Shown: in pieces, positions 1 to 10,500 of the stretch
Position numbering within the stretch: position 1 is the first letter of the stretch
Layout: every line of letters begins with the position of its first letter
NCBI GenBank assembly: GCA_003564925.1
Contig: PXDW01000046.1
Span: forward strand, 1-19,018
Direction of reading: 5' to 3'
DNA length: 19,018 nucleotides
From: Candidatus Woesearchaeota archaeon
Lineage (GTDB): Archaea > Nanobdellota > Nanobdellia > Woesearchaeales > PXDW01
The notes under the pieces: generated by a model
Databases searched by the model: none
Told to the model about the DNA's origin: nothing
The model's input: the letters and a program-made list of their open reading frames with translations, nothing else
Position numbers and translations under genes: made by a program

Positions 1-651
1 CAGATAATTATAGGGGCTGTTCTTGAGCCCGGCTCAAATTTTTTAAGCACTGTAGATAGCGCAGATGTCTGCAACAACGTTGTTGGCAAAAACCAAAACA
101 GTTTTGTGCAGTGCTCTTATAATAATATCTACTTTAACGATGCCTCAAAATCTGTAATCTTTTCAAACAAGCAGATAACTAATGTAAATACTCCAAAATG
201 GAATGTCCAAATAAGAGATCTTTTAATAAACTTAATAAACAGATTTTTGAATACTGAAATTGGAGAAGACCGGACTTTTAATTATGTAACAGAAAAAAGG
301 GAAAGATACACAAGCCTTTACATAAATAAAGTCGGAAACAGGGTTATAAGGGCGGTAAGAGAGCCTAAGATGGAAGGCTCTGACCCTATAGAAGTTATTA
401 TTTCAGACTATGAGGGCTTTGGCAATATATGTGAATATGAGGTTCCTGAAACTCCAGTTGGGACTAAGCTCTATGAAGGAACAAAAAGAGACCACGAATA
501 CTATAGAAGGTTCAGTAGGTTCTGGGACATAAACGCGGAAGACATAAGCTGCATTGAAACAGAAAGCGACAGCTACCAGCTATTCATAAAAAAAGACTCT
601 CCTTTTGATGAAGGCTGGCCTGAAATAACGGCCAGACTCAGGCCAAGATAG
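1..651 (+). CDS. 3' end of an unrecognised protein (5' truncated by window edge)
   Basis: The frame is open from the first base to the TAG at 649-651, giving 216 residues of a protein whose start lies outside the window. I do not recognise the family. The visible part is a mixed, mostly soluble sequence with four cysteines (residues 24, 38, 144 and 184 of the visible part), an amphipathic stretch around IRDLLINLINRF, and a basic end (ARLRPR). There is no transmembrane segment in the visible part. The widely spaced cysteines and the surrounding pilin-like genes suggest the extracellular part of another anchored surface protein, but that is inference from context. A GTG at 106 could serve as a start, but coding continues unchanged upstream of it, so it is more likely an internal valine. 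Confidence 0.8.
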   Translation, partial: QIIIGAVLEPGSNFLSTVDSADVCNNVVGKNQNSFVQCSYNNIYFNDASKSVIFSNKQITNVNTPKWNVQIRDLLINLINRFLNTEIGEDRTFNYVTEKRERYTSLYINKVGNRVIRAVREPKMEGSDPIEVIISDYEGFGNICEYEVPETPVGTKLYEGTKRDHEYYRRFSRFWDINAEDISCIETESDSYQLFIKKDSPFDEGWPEITARLRPR

Positions 652-659
652 GTAAAATT

Positions 660-667
660 TTTATACT
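660..667 (+). promoter_or_regulatory. TATA box for the 690 gene (leaderless)
   Basis: TTTATACT, preceded by purine/A-rich GGTAAAAT that could act as a BRE, is centred about 27 nt before the ATG at 690. This is the distance from TATA box to transcription start in archaea, so the mRNA probably begins at the start codon. No Shine-Dalgarno sequence is present. The site lies directly after the preceding stop codon. Confidence 0.6.
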
Positions 668-689
668 ACTTTGATTTATAATTACTCTA

Positions 690-1079
690 ATGAGATCAGA
701 ACCATTACAAAAACTGGCCTTTGCGTGGATAATACTTCTTCTAATATCATTATCATTATTAACACTCTATTTCTTTAATCCGGATAAGTGTACATCAATA
801 AATTTCAACTGCAACAATGCAAGAGTCACGGGGAACAAGGCAAGCTTGATTTTGATGAATAAGGATAATGATGTAGAGGTTTTGGATATAACAACATCTT
901 GCGATGTAATGGGTTGGGTACTAGACGGAATGTATAAGACAATTGTTTTTGAGTCTGACCAGATTCTAAACATAGAAGTCGAGTGTTATGATTATTTCGA
1001 CTCTCTTGAATTAGTCATGCTTTACAGAGATCTTAGGACAAACACAACACACTCAGATATAATAAGCATCAAAAGATAA
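690..1079 (+). CDS. Small membrane-anchored pilin-like protein
   Basis: The 129-residue protein has one hydrophobic segment at residues 9-29 and then an extracellular domain predicted to be beta-rich, with cysteines at 34, 41, 71 and 99. The shape (short charged N-terminus, one helix, small beta domain ending in a strand after a Tyr-Arg and a His) resembles archaeal pilin-like proteins in which the helix packs into a filament core. The N-terminus (MRSEPLQKLA) lacks the KKAQ cleavage motif found in other genes of the window, so it may stay as an uncleaved anchor instead. The start is fixed by the TATA box 27 nt upstream. It appears to be its own transcription unit between the truncated gene and the MEMO1-family gene. 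The role in a surface structure is inferred from neighbours. Confidence 0.85.
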   Translation: MRSEPLQKLAFAWIILLLISLSLLTLYFFNPDKCTSINFNCNNARVTGNKASLILMNKDNDVEVLDITTSCDVMGWVLDGMYKTIVFESDQILNIEVECYDYFDSLELVMLYRDLRTNTTHSDIISIKR

Positions 1080-1080
1080 C

Positions 1081-1089
1081 TTTTTAAAC
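1081..1089 (+). promoter_or_regulatory. TATA box for the MEMO1-family gene (leaderless)
   Basis: TTTTTAAAC is centred about 26 nt before the ATG at 1111, immediately after the TAA at 1077-1079. No Shine-Dalgarno sequence is visible. The same T-run, and the T7 run at 1104-1110, could also help terminate transcription of the preceding gene, since archaeal polymerase terminates at U-rich tracts. Confidence 0.55.
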
Positions 1090-1110
1090 TATTATTTATT
1101 ACATTTTTTT

Positions 1111-1968
1111 ATGGCACGAGATCCGATAGCAGCAGGAACTTTTTATGAGGATGATTTAGATAGTTTGGAAAAACAGATAATAGGATGCTTTACACATAAA
1201 CTAGGTCCGGGAGATCTGCCTTTGAGTACAAGAAAAAAAAGGATAAAAGCGGCTATAATACCTCATGCAGGCTATAATTATTCAGGGCCTTGCGCTGCAT
1301 GGGCATATAAAGAGATAGCGGAATCAGAGTTTCCTGGTTTGTTTATAATTCTTGGGCCGGCACATACAGGGCATGGCTCTTCAATATCTATAGAGGACTG
1401 GAAAACTCCCTTTGGAATAGTCAAGGTTGACAAGGACTTTGCAATCAGGCTAAAAGAAAATTCAGAGCTTGAGATAAATGAAGATACTCATTCTGGAGAG
1501 CATTCGATAGAGGTACAGCTTCCTTTTCTGCAATACACAAGCAAAGATAAATTATCAGAATTAAAGATTCTTCCAATTGCTTTAACGAATGATATAAATT
1601 ATAAAAAATTTGCAAAAGACTTGAGAAAAACAATAGTAGATGAAAAAAAAGAAGCCATAATAATAGTAAGCTCTGACTTTACTCATTATGGCCCAGCCTA
1701 TGGTTATCTGCCGTTTTCATTAAATACAAAAGCCCGCCTGGAAGAGCAGTTTAAGCAGGCTTTTGAAAAAATAAAAAATCTGGATTCAAAAGGCTTTTCT
1801 GATTTTGTAAATAAGACAGGTGACACAATATGTGGATTTATTCCTATTCTTGTTCTTCTTGAAACTTTAGAGAATACAAAGGCTGAAAATCTTCTTTATT
1901 ATTCTTCGGGAGAGCTCACAGGAAGCTATAAAAACTCTGTAAGTTACGCCTCTATAATTTTTAGGTAA
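1111..1968 (+). CDS. MEMO1 / AmmeMemoRadiSam system protein B family protein
   Basis: This 285-residue cytosolic protein matches the MEMO1 family over its whole length, which is the usual size. Recognisable blocks are PHAGYNYSG (51-59), GPAHTG (82-87), EHSIEVQLPFLQ (130-141), SSDFTHYG (187-194), TICGF (239-243) and a C-terminal SSGELTGSYKNSVSYAS block. His52, His85 and Cys241 correspond to the metal ligands of human MEMO1 (His49, His81, Cys244), so metal binding is probably retained. The family folds like class III extradiol dioxygenases. In prokaryotes it often sits with AMMECR1-domain and radical SAM genes, and its reaction is not firmly established. Here those partners are absent; both flanking genes look like surface proteins. 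It has its own promoter, so the placement may be incidental. Confidence 0.95.
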   Translation: MARDPIAAGTFYEDDLDSLEKQIIGCFTHKLGPGDLPLSTRKKRIKAAIIPHAGYNYSGPCAAWAYKEIAESEFPGLFIILGPAHTGHGSSISIEDWKTPFGIVKVDKDFAIRLKENSELEINEDTHSGEHSIEVQLPFLQYTSKDKLSELKILPIALTNDINYKKFAKDLRKTIVDEKKEAIIIVSSDFTHYGPAYGYLPFSLNTKARLEEQFKQAFEKIKNLDSKGFSDFVNKTGDTICGFIPILVLLETLENTKAENLLYYSSGELTGSYKNSVSYASIIFR

Positions 1969-1970
1969 TA

Positions 1971-1978
1971 TTTATATA
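1971..1978 (+). promoter_or_regulatory. TATA box for the 2002 gene (leaderless)
   Basis: A textbook TTTATATA is centred about 27 nt before the ATG at 2002 and starts just after the preceding stop at 1966-1968. No Shine-Dalgarno sequence is present, so a leaderless transcript is expected. Confidence 0.7.
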
Positions 1979-2001
1979 CTTTTTATAATATTTAATACGA
2001 T

Positions 2002-4488
2002 ATGAAAAAAAGAGGTCAGGTAGTAATCTTTATGGTTCTTGGGATTGTTCTGCTTATAGCCTTTGGTTTTATATTTTTTGTAAGAAACATATTTTTTCAG
2101 GCAGAGATTGATTCAGAGACCCAGTCAAAATTAAGTGATGTTTTTAGATCTGATGTTTTTTACACCTATGTCTCGAGCTGTCTGGATGAGGTTTCAAAAG
2201 AGGCAATAATGCTGATAGGAAAACAAGGGGGAAACTTCTACGAAGACCAAGGAGGTTCAATACCTAAAACAAGGGTTTTTCCAATGAATGATTATTATGT
2301 TTCTTATGGAATAACTTGGGAGCCTGAAAATCCTGATTTTCTTCCCGTAGGATCCTACACTTCTTTTCCAGAATACCCTAGGCAGGATGATATAATGAAA
2401 GTATCCTATTTTGGAAACAACAACCTTCCTTACTTATGTCAGGTAGATGGACCTAACCAGGAATTGAAAGGCGGCATAAGAAATGAAACCTGCACAATAA
2501 TAGAAAGAAGAACAGGAGATTTTACCTTTAAAGATGGCTACGGACCAAATTCAATCCAAGAGCAGCTCTCAGATTATATAAAAAAGAACATCAAGACTTG
2601 CATTAATCTAAGTGAGGTACCTGAGCTTAGCGGACTAATTTTGGAAGAAGGAGAATATAATATAACTGTTATTTTTGGAAGAGAAGATGTTATTGTTGAA
2701 GCCTCAATACCTGTTGTTGCCATAGAGAACAATCAGAGAGTGATTAGAGAGCCCAAATTCAGTACCCAGATAAAAATAAGGCTAAAGCAGGTCTATGACT
2801 TAGCTTATTTCATTGTTGAAAGGGACAGAAGGAGGCTTAATTTTGTAAAAGATGCTTCTCAATATTCAGATTTTATGACGAAAACTTTGCCGAATTCAGG
2901 CAGATTCAAGCAGGGGTTCTCTTTAGATATAGTAAAGCCTTACAGTAATCATAATGAAGACCTTGGCTATAACCACGACACACTTATTATAATAACAGAC
3001 GCTTATTCAAAGATAGGAACTGAAAGTTTTGTATTCATGTTTGCTATAGAGAATAGACCTCCTGTTTTAGATAGAATACACTCCCCTCATGCTTTTACAG
3101 AGGCCCCTCTTTCAAAATATGACTTTATAGTTGGAACCTCATCAAAAATACATTTTAAGGCCCAAGGCTATGATCCGGATGAAGGGGATTTATTTTATGC
3201 TTATTCGGGTTGGAGAGAGGATTTCTATACAGAATTTGATTATGAATGCTGCGTAAATATAGACTGCAGAAACAGGTTTCAGGAATGCGTTAATAAATTA
3301 GACCCCATACCAAGAGGAGAAATCAAATGGACAGATTCTGAGGAATATTTAGATACAGAAAGAGAGGCTTCCTATACAACAACTTTAACCGATGTTGGCT
3401 CCCATAACGTAACTGTAACTGTTTCAGATCAGGGAAATTTGACAGACTGGCAGGAAGTTTCAATATTGGTTGTTGATACTCCTGTTGGCTTTGCAGAAGG
3501 ATATAATAATTATCAGGGAATAGATAACTCAAAAGCCTCCTTGGAAGACCCTTATTATCTTGATGCTTCACAATCAGTATCTTTAATTTTGCCTTTGGTA
3601 ATATTCAATTGGTATGATGTTACAGAGCCTTTCGATTTCGAGGGATTACAGGAGCCAGTATTAAGGCTCCCTTATTATGATTTTAATATAGAAAATATAA
3701 AAGATAAAAATTCTTTTACAAGGCTCGGAACCCATTGGATTCACATGACGACAAGCAACAAGGTTTCTTTTTCAGATACCTATATTTTTAATGCTACTGT
3801 TCATCAATGCCTCCCCCATAGAAACCCAAGTTCGCCACCATGGCCTTACAATACAGTAAGCGACCCTTTTATGGCAGACCATACATGTTGCAATGATGAT
3901 TTTACTTACGCAGATACTAATAAAATTTGTTATACTTACGTAGAATACGGAACAATTGAATATTTTAGAGAGAATCCTTTAACAATACCTGGTGCCGAAG
4001 GAATAGTACAGGAAGAAATAGACGTGCCTTCAGGATATGGCTATCAAAATAATGTTTATAGAAGGACATTCACGAGAAAATGCTCAGGAGATAGGGGAAA
4101 TACTTGCACAGGAGATGTAAGAATAACAATCGAACTTGTAGAATCATGCCATAATGAGTGCGAGAGGCCTTATAATTTTTTAACCTCACAACAGCCTCCA
4201 GTCCGTAATCCTATTAGCTGCCAATCAACAGGAATTTACCATTACACACAGATAGAAGGGACAGGTTATACAACTTTAGAGGGAACAAGATGTGATGATT
4301 GCGGACATCTTTGTGAAAGGGAAGGTTACTGGTTTCAGCCACCTTGCTGCGTTTGCTTACATGAGCCCAATGCCGAATGCGAACCTGGCTATACTCCCCT
4401 AGGACCGACTTTAGAAGTAATACCACCTTATTCATGCACAATGTGCTGTGTATTAGAAACAGAGGAATGCGAACACGATTATTCTTAA
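2002..4488 (+). CDS. Large class III signal peptide (pilin-like) protein with Cys-rich tail
   Basis: This 828-residue surface protein opens with MKKRGQVVIF and a helix at about 7-28, the form of an archaeal prepilin: basic residues, G|Q cleavage point, hydrophobic core. The next part carries SSCLDEVSKEA (58-68) and GKQGG (73-77), a combination I associate from memory with large pilin-like proteins of DPANN archaea, plus a further cysteine at 200 and a beta-rich stretch to about 300. Residues 350-490 look like a cadherin/PKD-type Ig fold (YDPDEGD near 390, VTVTVSDQGN near 475) with an inserted ECCVNIDC at 415-422. From Cys603 to the end the protein is densely Cys-rich with CC pairs (TCCND, PPCCVC, TMCCV). 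No second membrane segment is seen, so it would be held by the N-terminal helix. The body is far larger than an ordinary pilin, so it may be a tip or adhesin subunit. Confidence 0.92.
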   Translation: MKKRGQVVIFMVLGIVLLIAFGFIFFVRNIFFQAEIDSETQSKLSDVFRSDVFYTYVSSCLDEVSKEAIMLIGKQGGNFYEDQGGSIPKTRVFPMNDYYVSYGITWEPENPDFLPVGSYTSFPEYPRQDDIMKVSYFGNNNLPYLCQVDGPNQELKGGIRNETCTIIERRTGDFTFKDGYGPNSIQEQLSDYIKKNIKTCINLSEVPELSGLILEEGEYNITVIFGREDVIVEASIPVVAIENNQRVIREPKFSTQIKIRLKQVYDLAYFIVERDRRRLNFVKDASQYSDFMTKTLPNSGRFKQGFSLDIVKPYSNHNEDLGYNHDTLIIITDAYSKIGTESFVFMFAIENRPPVLDRIHSPHAFTEAPLSKYDFIVGTSSKIHFKAQGYDPDEGDLFYAYSGWREDFYTEFDYECCVNIDCRNRFQECVNKLDPIPRGEIKWTDSEEYLDTEREASYTTTLTDVGSHNVTVTVSDQGNLTDWQEVSILVVDTPVGFAEGYNNYQGIDNSKASLEDPYYLDASQSVSLILPLVIFNWYDVTEPFDFEGLQEPVLRLPYYDFNIENIKDKNSFTRLGTHWIHMTTSNKVSFSDTYIFNATVHQCLPHRNPSSPPWPYNTVSDPFMADHTCCNDDFTYADTNKICYTYVEYGTIEYFRENPLTIPGAEGIVQEEIDVPSGYGYQNNVYRRTFTRKCSGDRGNTCTGDVRITIELVESCHNECERPYNFLTSQQPPVRNPISCQSTGIYHYTQIEGTGYTTLEGTRCDDCGHLCEREGYWFQPPCCVCLHEPNAECEPGYTPLGPTLEVIPPYSCTMCCVLETEECEHDYS

Positions 4489-4510
4489 TACACCATAAAT
4501 AAACCAAAAC

Positions 4511-4519
4511 ATATATATA
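4511..4519 (+). promoter_or_regulatory. TATA box for the giant surface-protein operon
   Basis: ATATATATA in the 87-nt gap between 4488 and 4576. Transcription would begin near 4540 and leave a leader of about 35 nt that contains a Shine-Dalgarno sequence. This differs from the leaderless genes at 690, 1111 and 2002. A second TATA-like stretch at 4551-4560 lies only about 20 nt before the ATG and is less likely. Confidence 0.5.
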
Positions 4520-4565
4520 CCACTACTTCCTAAAAACTACATAAATTAAGCTATATAAAAAAAGC

Positions 4566-4571
4566 AGGTGG
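4566..4571 (+). promoter_or_regulatory. Shine-Dalgarno sequence deciding the start at 4576
   Basis: AGGTGG lies 4-5 nt before the ATG and matches the archaeal 16S rRNA tail complement (AGGAGGTGATC). It supports this ATG as the start of the 2125-residue protein. Confidence 0.65.
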
Positions 4572-4575
4572 ATTA

Positions 4576-7500
4576 ATGAAGAAAAGCATTATTCTTTTAA
4601 TAGGATTTATATTATTTGTTGTCTTTGCATTTCCAGCATATTCTCAAAACATAGGCTGCTGCTATTCAGACTATGAATGCAGACAGAACTTTCCTGAATC
4701 ACAATGTCCAACAGGTTTTATTTTTGTAGAAGATGACCCTTATTGCGTGTCTCCTCCAAATTGTATAAGGGGCTGCTGCTGCGCAGAGCTTTTGAACACA
4801 CCAACCACACAGGCTTTTTGCGACTCTGAAGGCGGGTTATTTTATCCTCATGAAGAATGGACAACGCAGGAGTACCTCGAGCTTTACGGAATAGAAGGCC
4901 CAGGTTCTGAAAACATTGAAATATGCAGGGCAGAATGCATGGAAGGCTTTCCAAGATGTGAGTATATATCTTGCGAAAGGAATGAACTTTCTACAGGAGA
5001 AAAGTGCTACTGCGGAGATGGTGTTTTTGCAGACCAATCAAACCCATACTGCTGTTATAATATGGGGAAGGTTTATTCTTTAAAAAGTGCTTGCGATGCG
5101 GAATGCCAGGCAACAGACTCTATTTTTGGAACAGTATACGGAAGGCAGGATACAGAATCTGACCTAACAAATGTTCTTCCAGGAGCTTCTTTGTCTACAT
5201 CAGGAAAAACAACAACTTCAGACAGCCAAGGATACTACATTTTTGAAAATATACCTTCTACAGGAACAATACTCGCAACAATGCCTGGATATATATCAAA
5301 AACAGTTCCATACAACACCATTCAGGATGATAGAAAAGACATAATTTTAGCTGCTTCAACTTTATCATGCTCTCCAGGCCAGACAAGGCCTTGCAACGTT
5401 CAAAGGCAGGGATGCGACACTCAAAGAATCTGCGAAGACGGGGTTTTTTCAGAGTGCAGAATAATAGAAAGCACATGCCCAGAAGAAGCTGTATGTGGAA
5501 ATAATATTTGGGAACCGGGGGAGCTTTGCGAAATAATAAATGGAGTTACTTATGGCTGTGATCCAGGAGAGGTATGCGTAGACTGCAGCTCTTGTGTTCC
5601 TCAGGCTGTATGCGGCAACCAGATTTTAGATCCAGGAGAAGAATGCGATCCGGACAGAAGCAACCCAGTAACATTTCTTGCCAGTGTAAGGGAGCAGTGC
5701 GGAAGCATTTATGCAATAGACTGTACTGATGATTGCAAATGTGTCTATGAAGAAGGCGTATGCGGAGACGGAAAAGTAACATACGGCGAGCAGTGCGATT
5801 GGAAAGAAGGATGGGAAGAAGGCTATTTTCAGGTTTCAGAAGGTTCTTTATGCAGTGTTGAAAACTGTGGAAGGCCCGGAGAATTAATGGAATGCAAATG
5901 CAGCTTTATTAATTTTAATTCATGCGGAGACGGAATCATATCCGGCTCTGAAACTTGTGAGCAGGATTCTGACTGCCCGAACAATGAAAGGTGCATAGAC
6001 TGCAATTGCGAATCAGTATGCTCAGAACCTCCAATTTTATCTTTAGACAGCTATTCAAACGGCCTAGTAAGCCTTTCATGGATACTTCCAAGACAGGATT
6101 GCGAAGAAAATATAGAGCAATTTTATATATATAGGTGCAGCGCCACAGATAATAATGCCTGTTTAGATGAGGGTTTTGTAGTTGACACGACAACTAGTTT
6201 TTATTCCTTAGACTCTATAACTCCTGAAAATAATAATTATTGCTATTGGGTCAGAGCAAATTATCATTTGGAACAAGGCATAGTTTCAGCAGACAGCAAT
6301 ATTGTCTGTATAAATTCGGGCTTTGAGTTTTGTAAGGATGACACAACAACGGAATTCTGCCAAGACAACAAAAGGATGAGGGGCGACAACACCCAGATTT
6401 TAGAAATTCAGGACTGCACAGAGCTAGGAAATTATGTATGTGTTGCAGACAGCAATAGGGAAACATCTTGTGTATATAGGGCAGATTGCGAGGCTTGCAA
6501 CGGAATATTCAATATGTTTTATTTGGATGGATATACATTGGATGAGAATAACGAGCATGTACCCTGCGATGATATAGGCTCCTGCTATGTTGATTCAACT
6601 CCAACAACAGTTGACAAATACCATTCCTGCTATACTGTAAACTCATGCTATGATTATTTGTCAGAAAGCGCTTGTTTGGAAGATAAATGCGGAGTTAGAG
6701 CATGCGAATGGGAATACTCTTCTGAATATGGATATCTGGGATTTGGGGTCTGCAGGTCAAAAGATGTTTCTTTACAGAAATGCAGCCTTTGTATGGATCC
6801 TGAAAATGCTGTTTTTGGGGAATGCACAAGAGACTTCTGCCAGCTCTATGGAGATTGTTATTTCGATGAGTTTTCAAATCCAAATAACTTATATGGTATG
6901 AATTTTTGGTGTCTGCCTTACAGCAAGATGTCCTGCGATTATTATGATTATAGGGAAGACTGCGGCGAAGATGCTGTGGTTGATGTTGTCTGGGATGATA
7001 ATTATGAAAACAAAATAGGATATGAGTTACAAAGGCCAAATCCAACAAACGAAATAACAAGCCCGAGCACAGACTTATTGGGGTTGGGCACATGCAGATG
7101 GATAGAATATCTTCCTGGAGAATATGCCTGTGCAAAGGATGCAGACAACAATATAGTTAACAATAGAAGATTAGACGGAGGAGGAGAAGGTAATAAGTTT
7201 GACTGCCCTTTTGATGATTTGGTATGCCAAAGGGACAATACACCTCCAAATACAACCTTGATATACAGGCCGGTTGTGCCAAGAACTTTGGATATAGAAT
7301 ACACTGTTTTCGATGATACTTATACAAAAAAAGATATAAATACATATTTTTGCATAGTGCCAAAGGACGCTTTGGACTGCTACCCGAACATTGTTACCAG
7401 AGACATAGGATTTACCATTAAATATGATGGAATTCAGGAATCTGGAATGTATGAGCTTTATTATTTCTCTGAAGACTACGCCCATAATTTAGAAATAGTA

Positions 7501-10500
7501 AGAAAAGCAGAATTTTATGTCGATACAACTATTCCGCAAGTTGATTTTGATTACACACTAGATTCTGAAGAAATCGACCCAATAAATTTCCCCGGCGAGT
7601 GGAGAACAAACTTTTCTGCATCATTCAATGTAAGCAAAAAAGCAACATGTACTGCTTATTTGGAAAATCTTGAAGGAAATGTTAATTACGATTCAGGGAT
7701 GTATAATGTTTATGGAGACAGCTTTAAGGTAAGGTACAATTATCTTGAAGACGATATTTATAATTTCATTTTGGTTTGCGAAGACAGCATTGGAAATAAA
7801 AACACTCCGACATACTATACAATAATAATAAATGCAGAAAAAAGCATATATGAACCTAAGCCGGATACGACAATTCCTTCGGGGGAGAACCTTGCAATTT
7901 CAGTAAGAACTAACAGGACAGCAGTATGCAAATATAGTTTAACATATGAGAATTACAATGAAATGGAATACACTTTTGATAGCCAAGACAGGCTCTATCA
8001 TTACTCTATGATTGATGTTCCGGGAAGAGGATTAAAACTTATTAATGTAAAATGCAAGTTTGATGATACTGGAAAAATATATGGGAACAGAGCCAGCAAC
8101 ATAAGGTTTGCAATCGATGATATTCCGCCGGAAACATTTATTGTTGACAGGTTTAATTCTACAAAGCCAGATGATTATTTGTCAGATTGGAAAACAAAAG
8201 CAGAATTTTATCTTCTTTGCAAAGATGAGCCAATATACGAGAACAACAATATATACTCAAAGAATTGGGCATTCGGATGCGGCTCAATATATTATGGAAT
8301 CGGAACACCTTTGAACAGGCATGTAGACAGGTATCTGGTAAACCTCACCCAGCCTGGAATCTATAATATAAATTACTATTCTGTTGACAAAGGAAATAAT
8401 ACAGAAGAGATGCAAACCAAAACAATAAAGATAGATAATCTCGATTATGATTTTACTATAAACATGATTGATTATATAACAGGCCTTCCGGCAGATAAAG
8501 TAACTTTAAACAGAAGATATAAAGTTATTGTTTCTTCAACAAAGCCCGTCGAGGTAACTTATGACCAAGATTATAAGATTTTTGTCAGCAGCCTATCATT
8601 CAGAGTAGGAACAAGAATAGTAAATGTAGAACCCGAATCTCCGCAAGATTATATCTCAATGACAAGAAATTGGTCAGGACAGTTTTTCCTAGATCCAAAC
8701 GATTTTAGAGATATTGATAATTATGATGCAAAGTTCAATATTTATGGGATAGATTCCCATAATATAGAAAGCAGAACAATTTCTCATGGCGGAAACTTCA
8801 CAGTCCACACAAAGAGGCCAACCAAGCCGCTATTCGATCCTTTATTGGAAGATTATCCTTTATTTGGCTATCCGCTGCATTACTACAATGGAGTTTTTTA
8901 CACCAATGATATTTTGCTGTTTGTATCTGCCTATTACCCAGATCAGATAACAAATGTCACATTTTATCTTAAAAGAGAAACTCAGACTCTCCCAGAATAC
9001 AGATATTTCACATATGACCAGTCAGAAAACGGAGTTCCTTTGTATACTAAAGAGCTTTACCAGAATGCAGATGAAGGCTCTGTTGAGATATTTATAGAAG
9101 GAGATGCAGGACACCAGTTCAAGCCTGGGAATTATATAGAATTCTCAGGATATGAAAGAGTTGAATACTGGCACTATAAGGAATTTTACGAGATTATTGA
9201 GGTGGATGAGCCGAGCATAATAGGAGGAGTTGCAGAAAAAACAAGAATTGTAATATCTCAGGGATTAGAGCAAGATATTCCGATAGGAACTCAGGTAACG
9301 GTTTATGACGGATCTCATCCACAAGGATGGGCAGGGACAATGCTCTATATAAATCCTGAACACCAGGGACAAAGAATGCTTTTTGTTGAAGTTGGGGATG
9401 AAGCCGGAAATCTAAATCATGACTATGCTTATATATATCTAGATACCAACCCTCCAAAAATACTTGATTTTTCATTAGACCCTCCCTACGGCCATTCAAC
9501 AAATAATAACAGGACAAATATATCTGCAATTGTTGTTGAGAGAGGCTCAGGCCTGGACATAGAAGCAATAAATTTTACAATAAAAGGATTAATCAAAACG
9601 AATTCATCTTATGATGACTTTGATGTTAACGAGTATTTGTGCAATCACGATGCAACTCCTAATGAAAATGGAAGAAATATATGCTATCATATAATATTCA
9701 ATCCTGATGGCGATCTTCAGAATGACTTATATTGGGTAACATTAGAGGTTCGTGATTTAGCCCATAATTATGCCTGGAAATTATGGTATTTCTATATTGA
9801 GGCAGGCTCTCCAAATAAGCCCGATTTCAGATTAAAGGATGCTCCAGAGCCAAACCCCGATCCTTATGACATATGGTATATAAACAGGACTCCGGAGTTC
9901 ACTTTGAATTTTTCAGACCCGGAACCAGTAAATATAAATTTTATAGACTTATATAATGAAACAGAATACAGAATGGATAATGTCAGTATAGATTGCAACA
10001 AATTAAACTATAATTATTTTGAATGCAGCTTTGACACTGAGTTATCTGAGCAGGAATATTCTTTGATTGTAAATGCTGACAAGCTTTTAAGTGATGGGAA
10101 TTCAAGCCCTGCAGGAATATGGACTTTTGAATTCACAATAGATAAAACACCACCTGAGTTTGAAGTATGGTTTTATCCAAATCCAACAAGGCCGGGCATA
10201 AATATCGATTTCTCTATATTTGTTGAGAATGAGCATGGAGTATACAGCGGAAAGCCGCATAATCTTCTTGGATATTTTAATTTAAATGACAGACAAGAAA
10301 CAGGAACTTTAATACCTTCTTTTGGAGAAGACTACTTTAGGACATTTACAATACCTGCAAGCTATGACTGGAATCTTGCAGAGCCAGTACAAGATTTTAA
10401 TATAACTATAACTCTAAGGGATTATGCAGGAAACTCAAACCAGAAAACATACCCTATAAGAATCGATGATGAACCTCCGAGCATTGAAGTATCTGAGGTA

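Noticed and set aside
106..651. GTG at 106 as the true start of the first gene
   Set aside because: The same frame is open and coding-like back to base 1, so the gene is most likely truncated by the window edge.
1104..1110. T7 run before the MEMO1-family gene as a dedicated terminator
   Set aside because: It lies directly before the ATG, downstream of that gene's own TATA box, and in a generally T-rich gap, so a specific terminator cannot be claimed.
4551..4560. CTATATAAAA as the promoter of the 4576 gene
   Set aside because: It lies only about 20 nt before the ATG, too close for the usual TATA-to-start distance, and would leave no room for the Shine-Dalgarno sequence in the transcript.
6695..7135. 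A 146-codon open frame on the minus strand within the giant gene, and other minus-strand frames across the window
   Set aside because: All lie inside clearly coding + strand genes, show no recognisable domains and lack promoters; they are complementary-strand artefacts.
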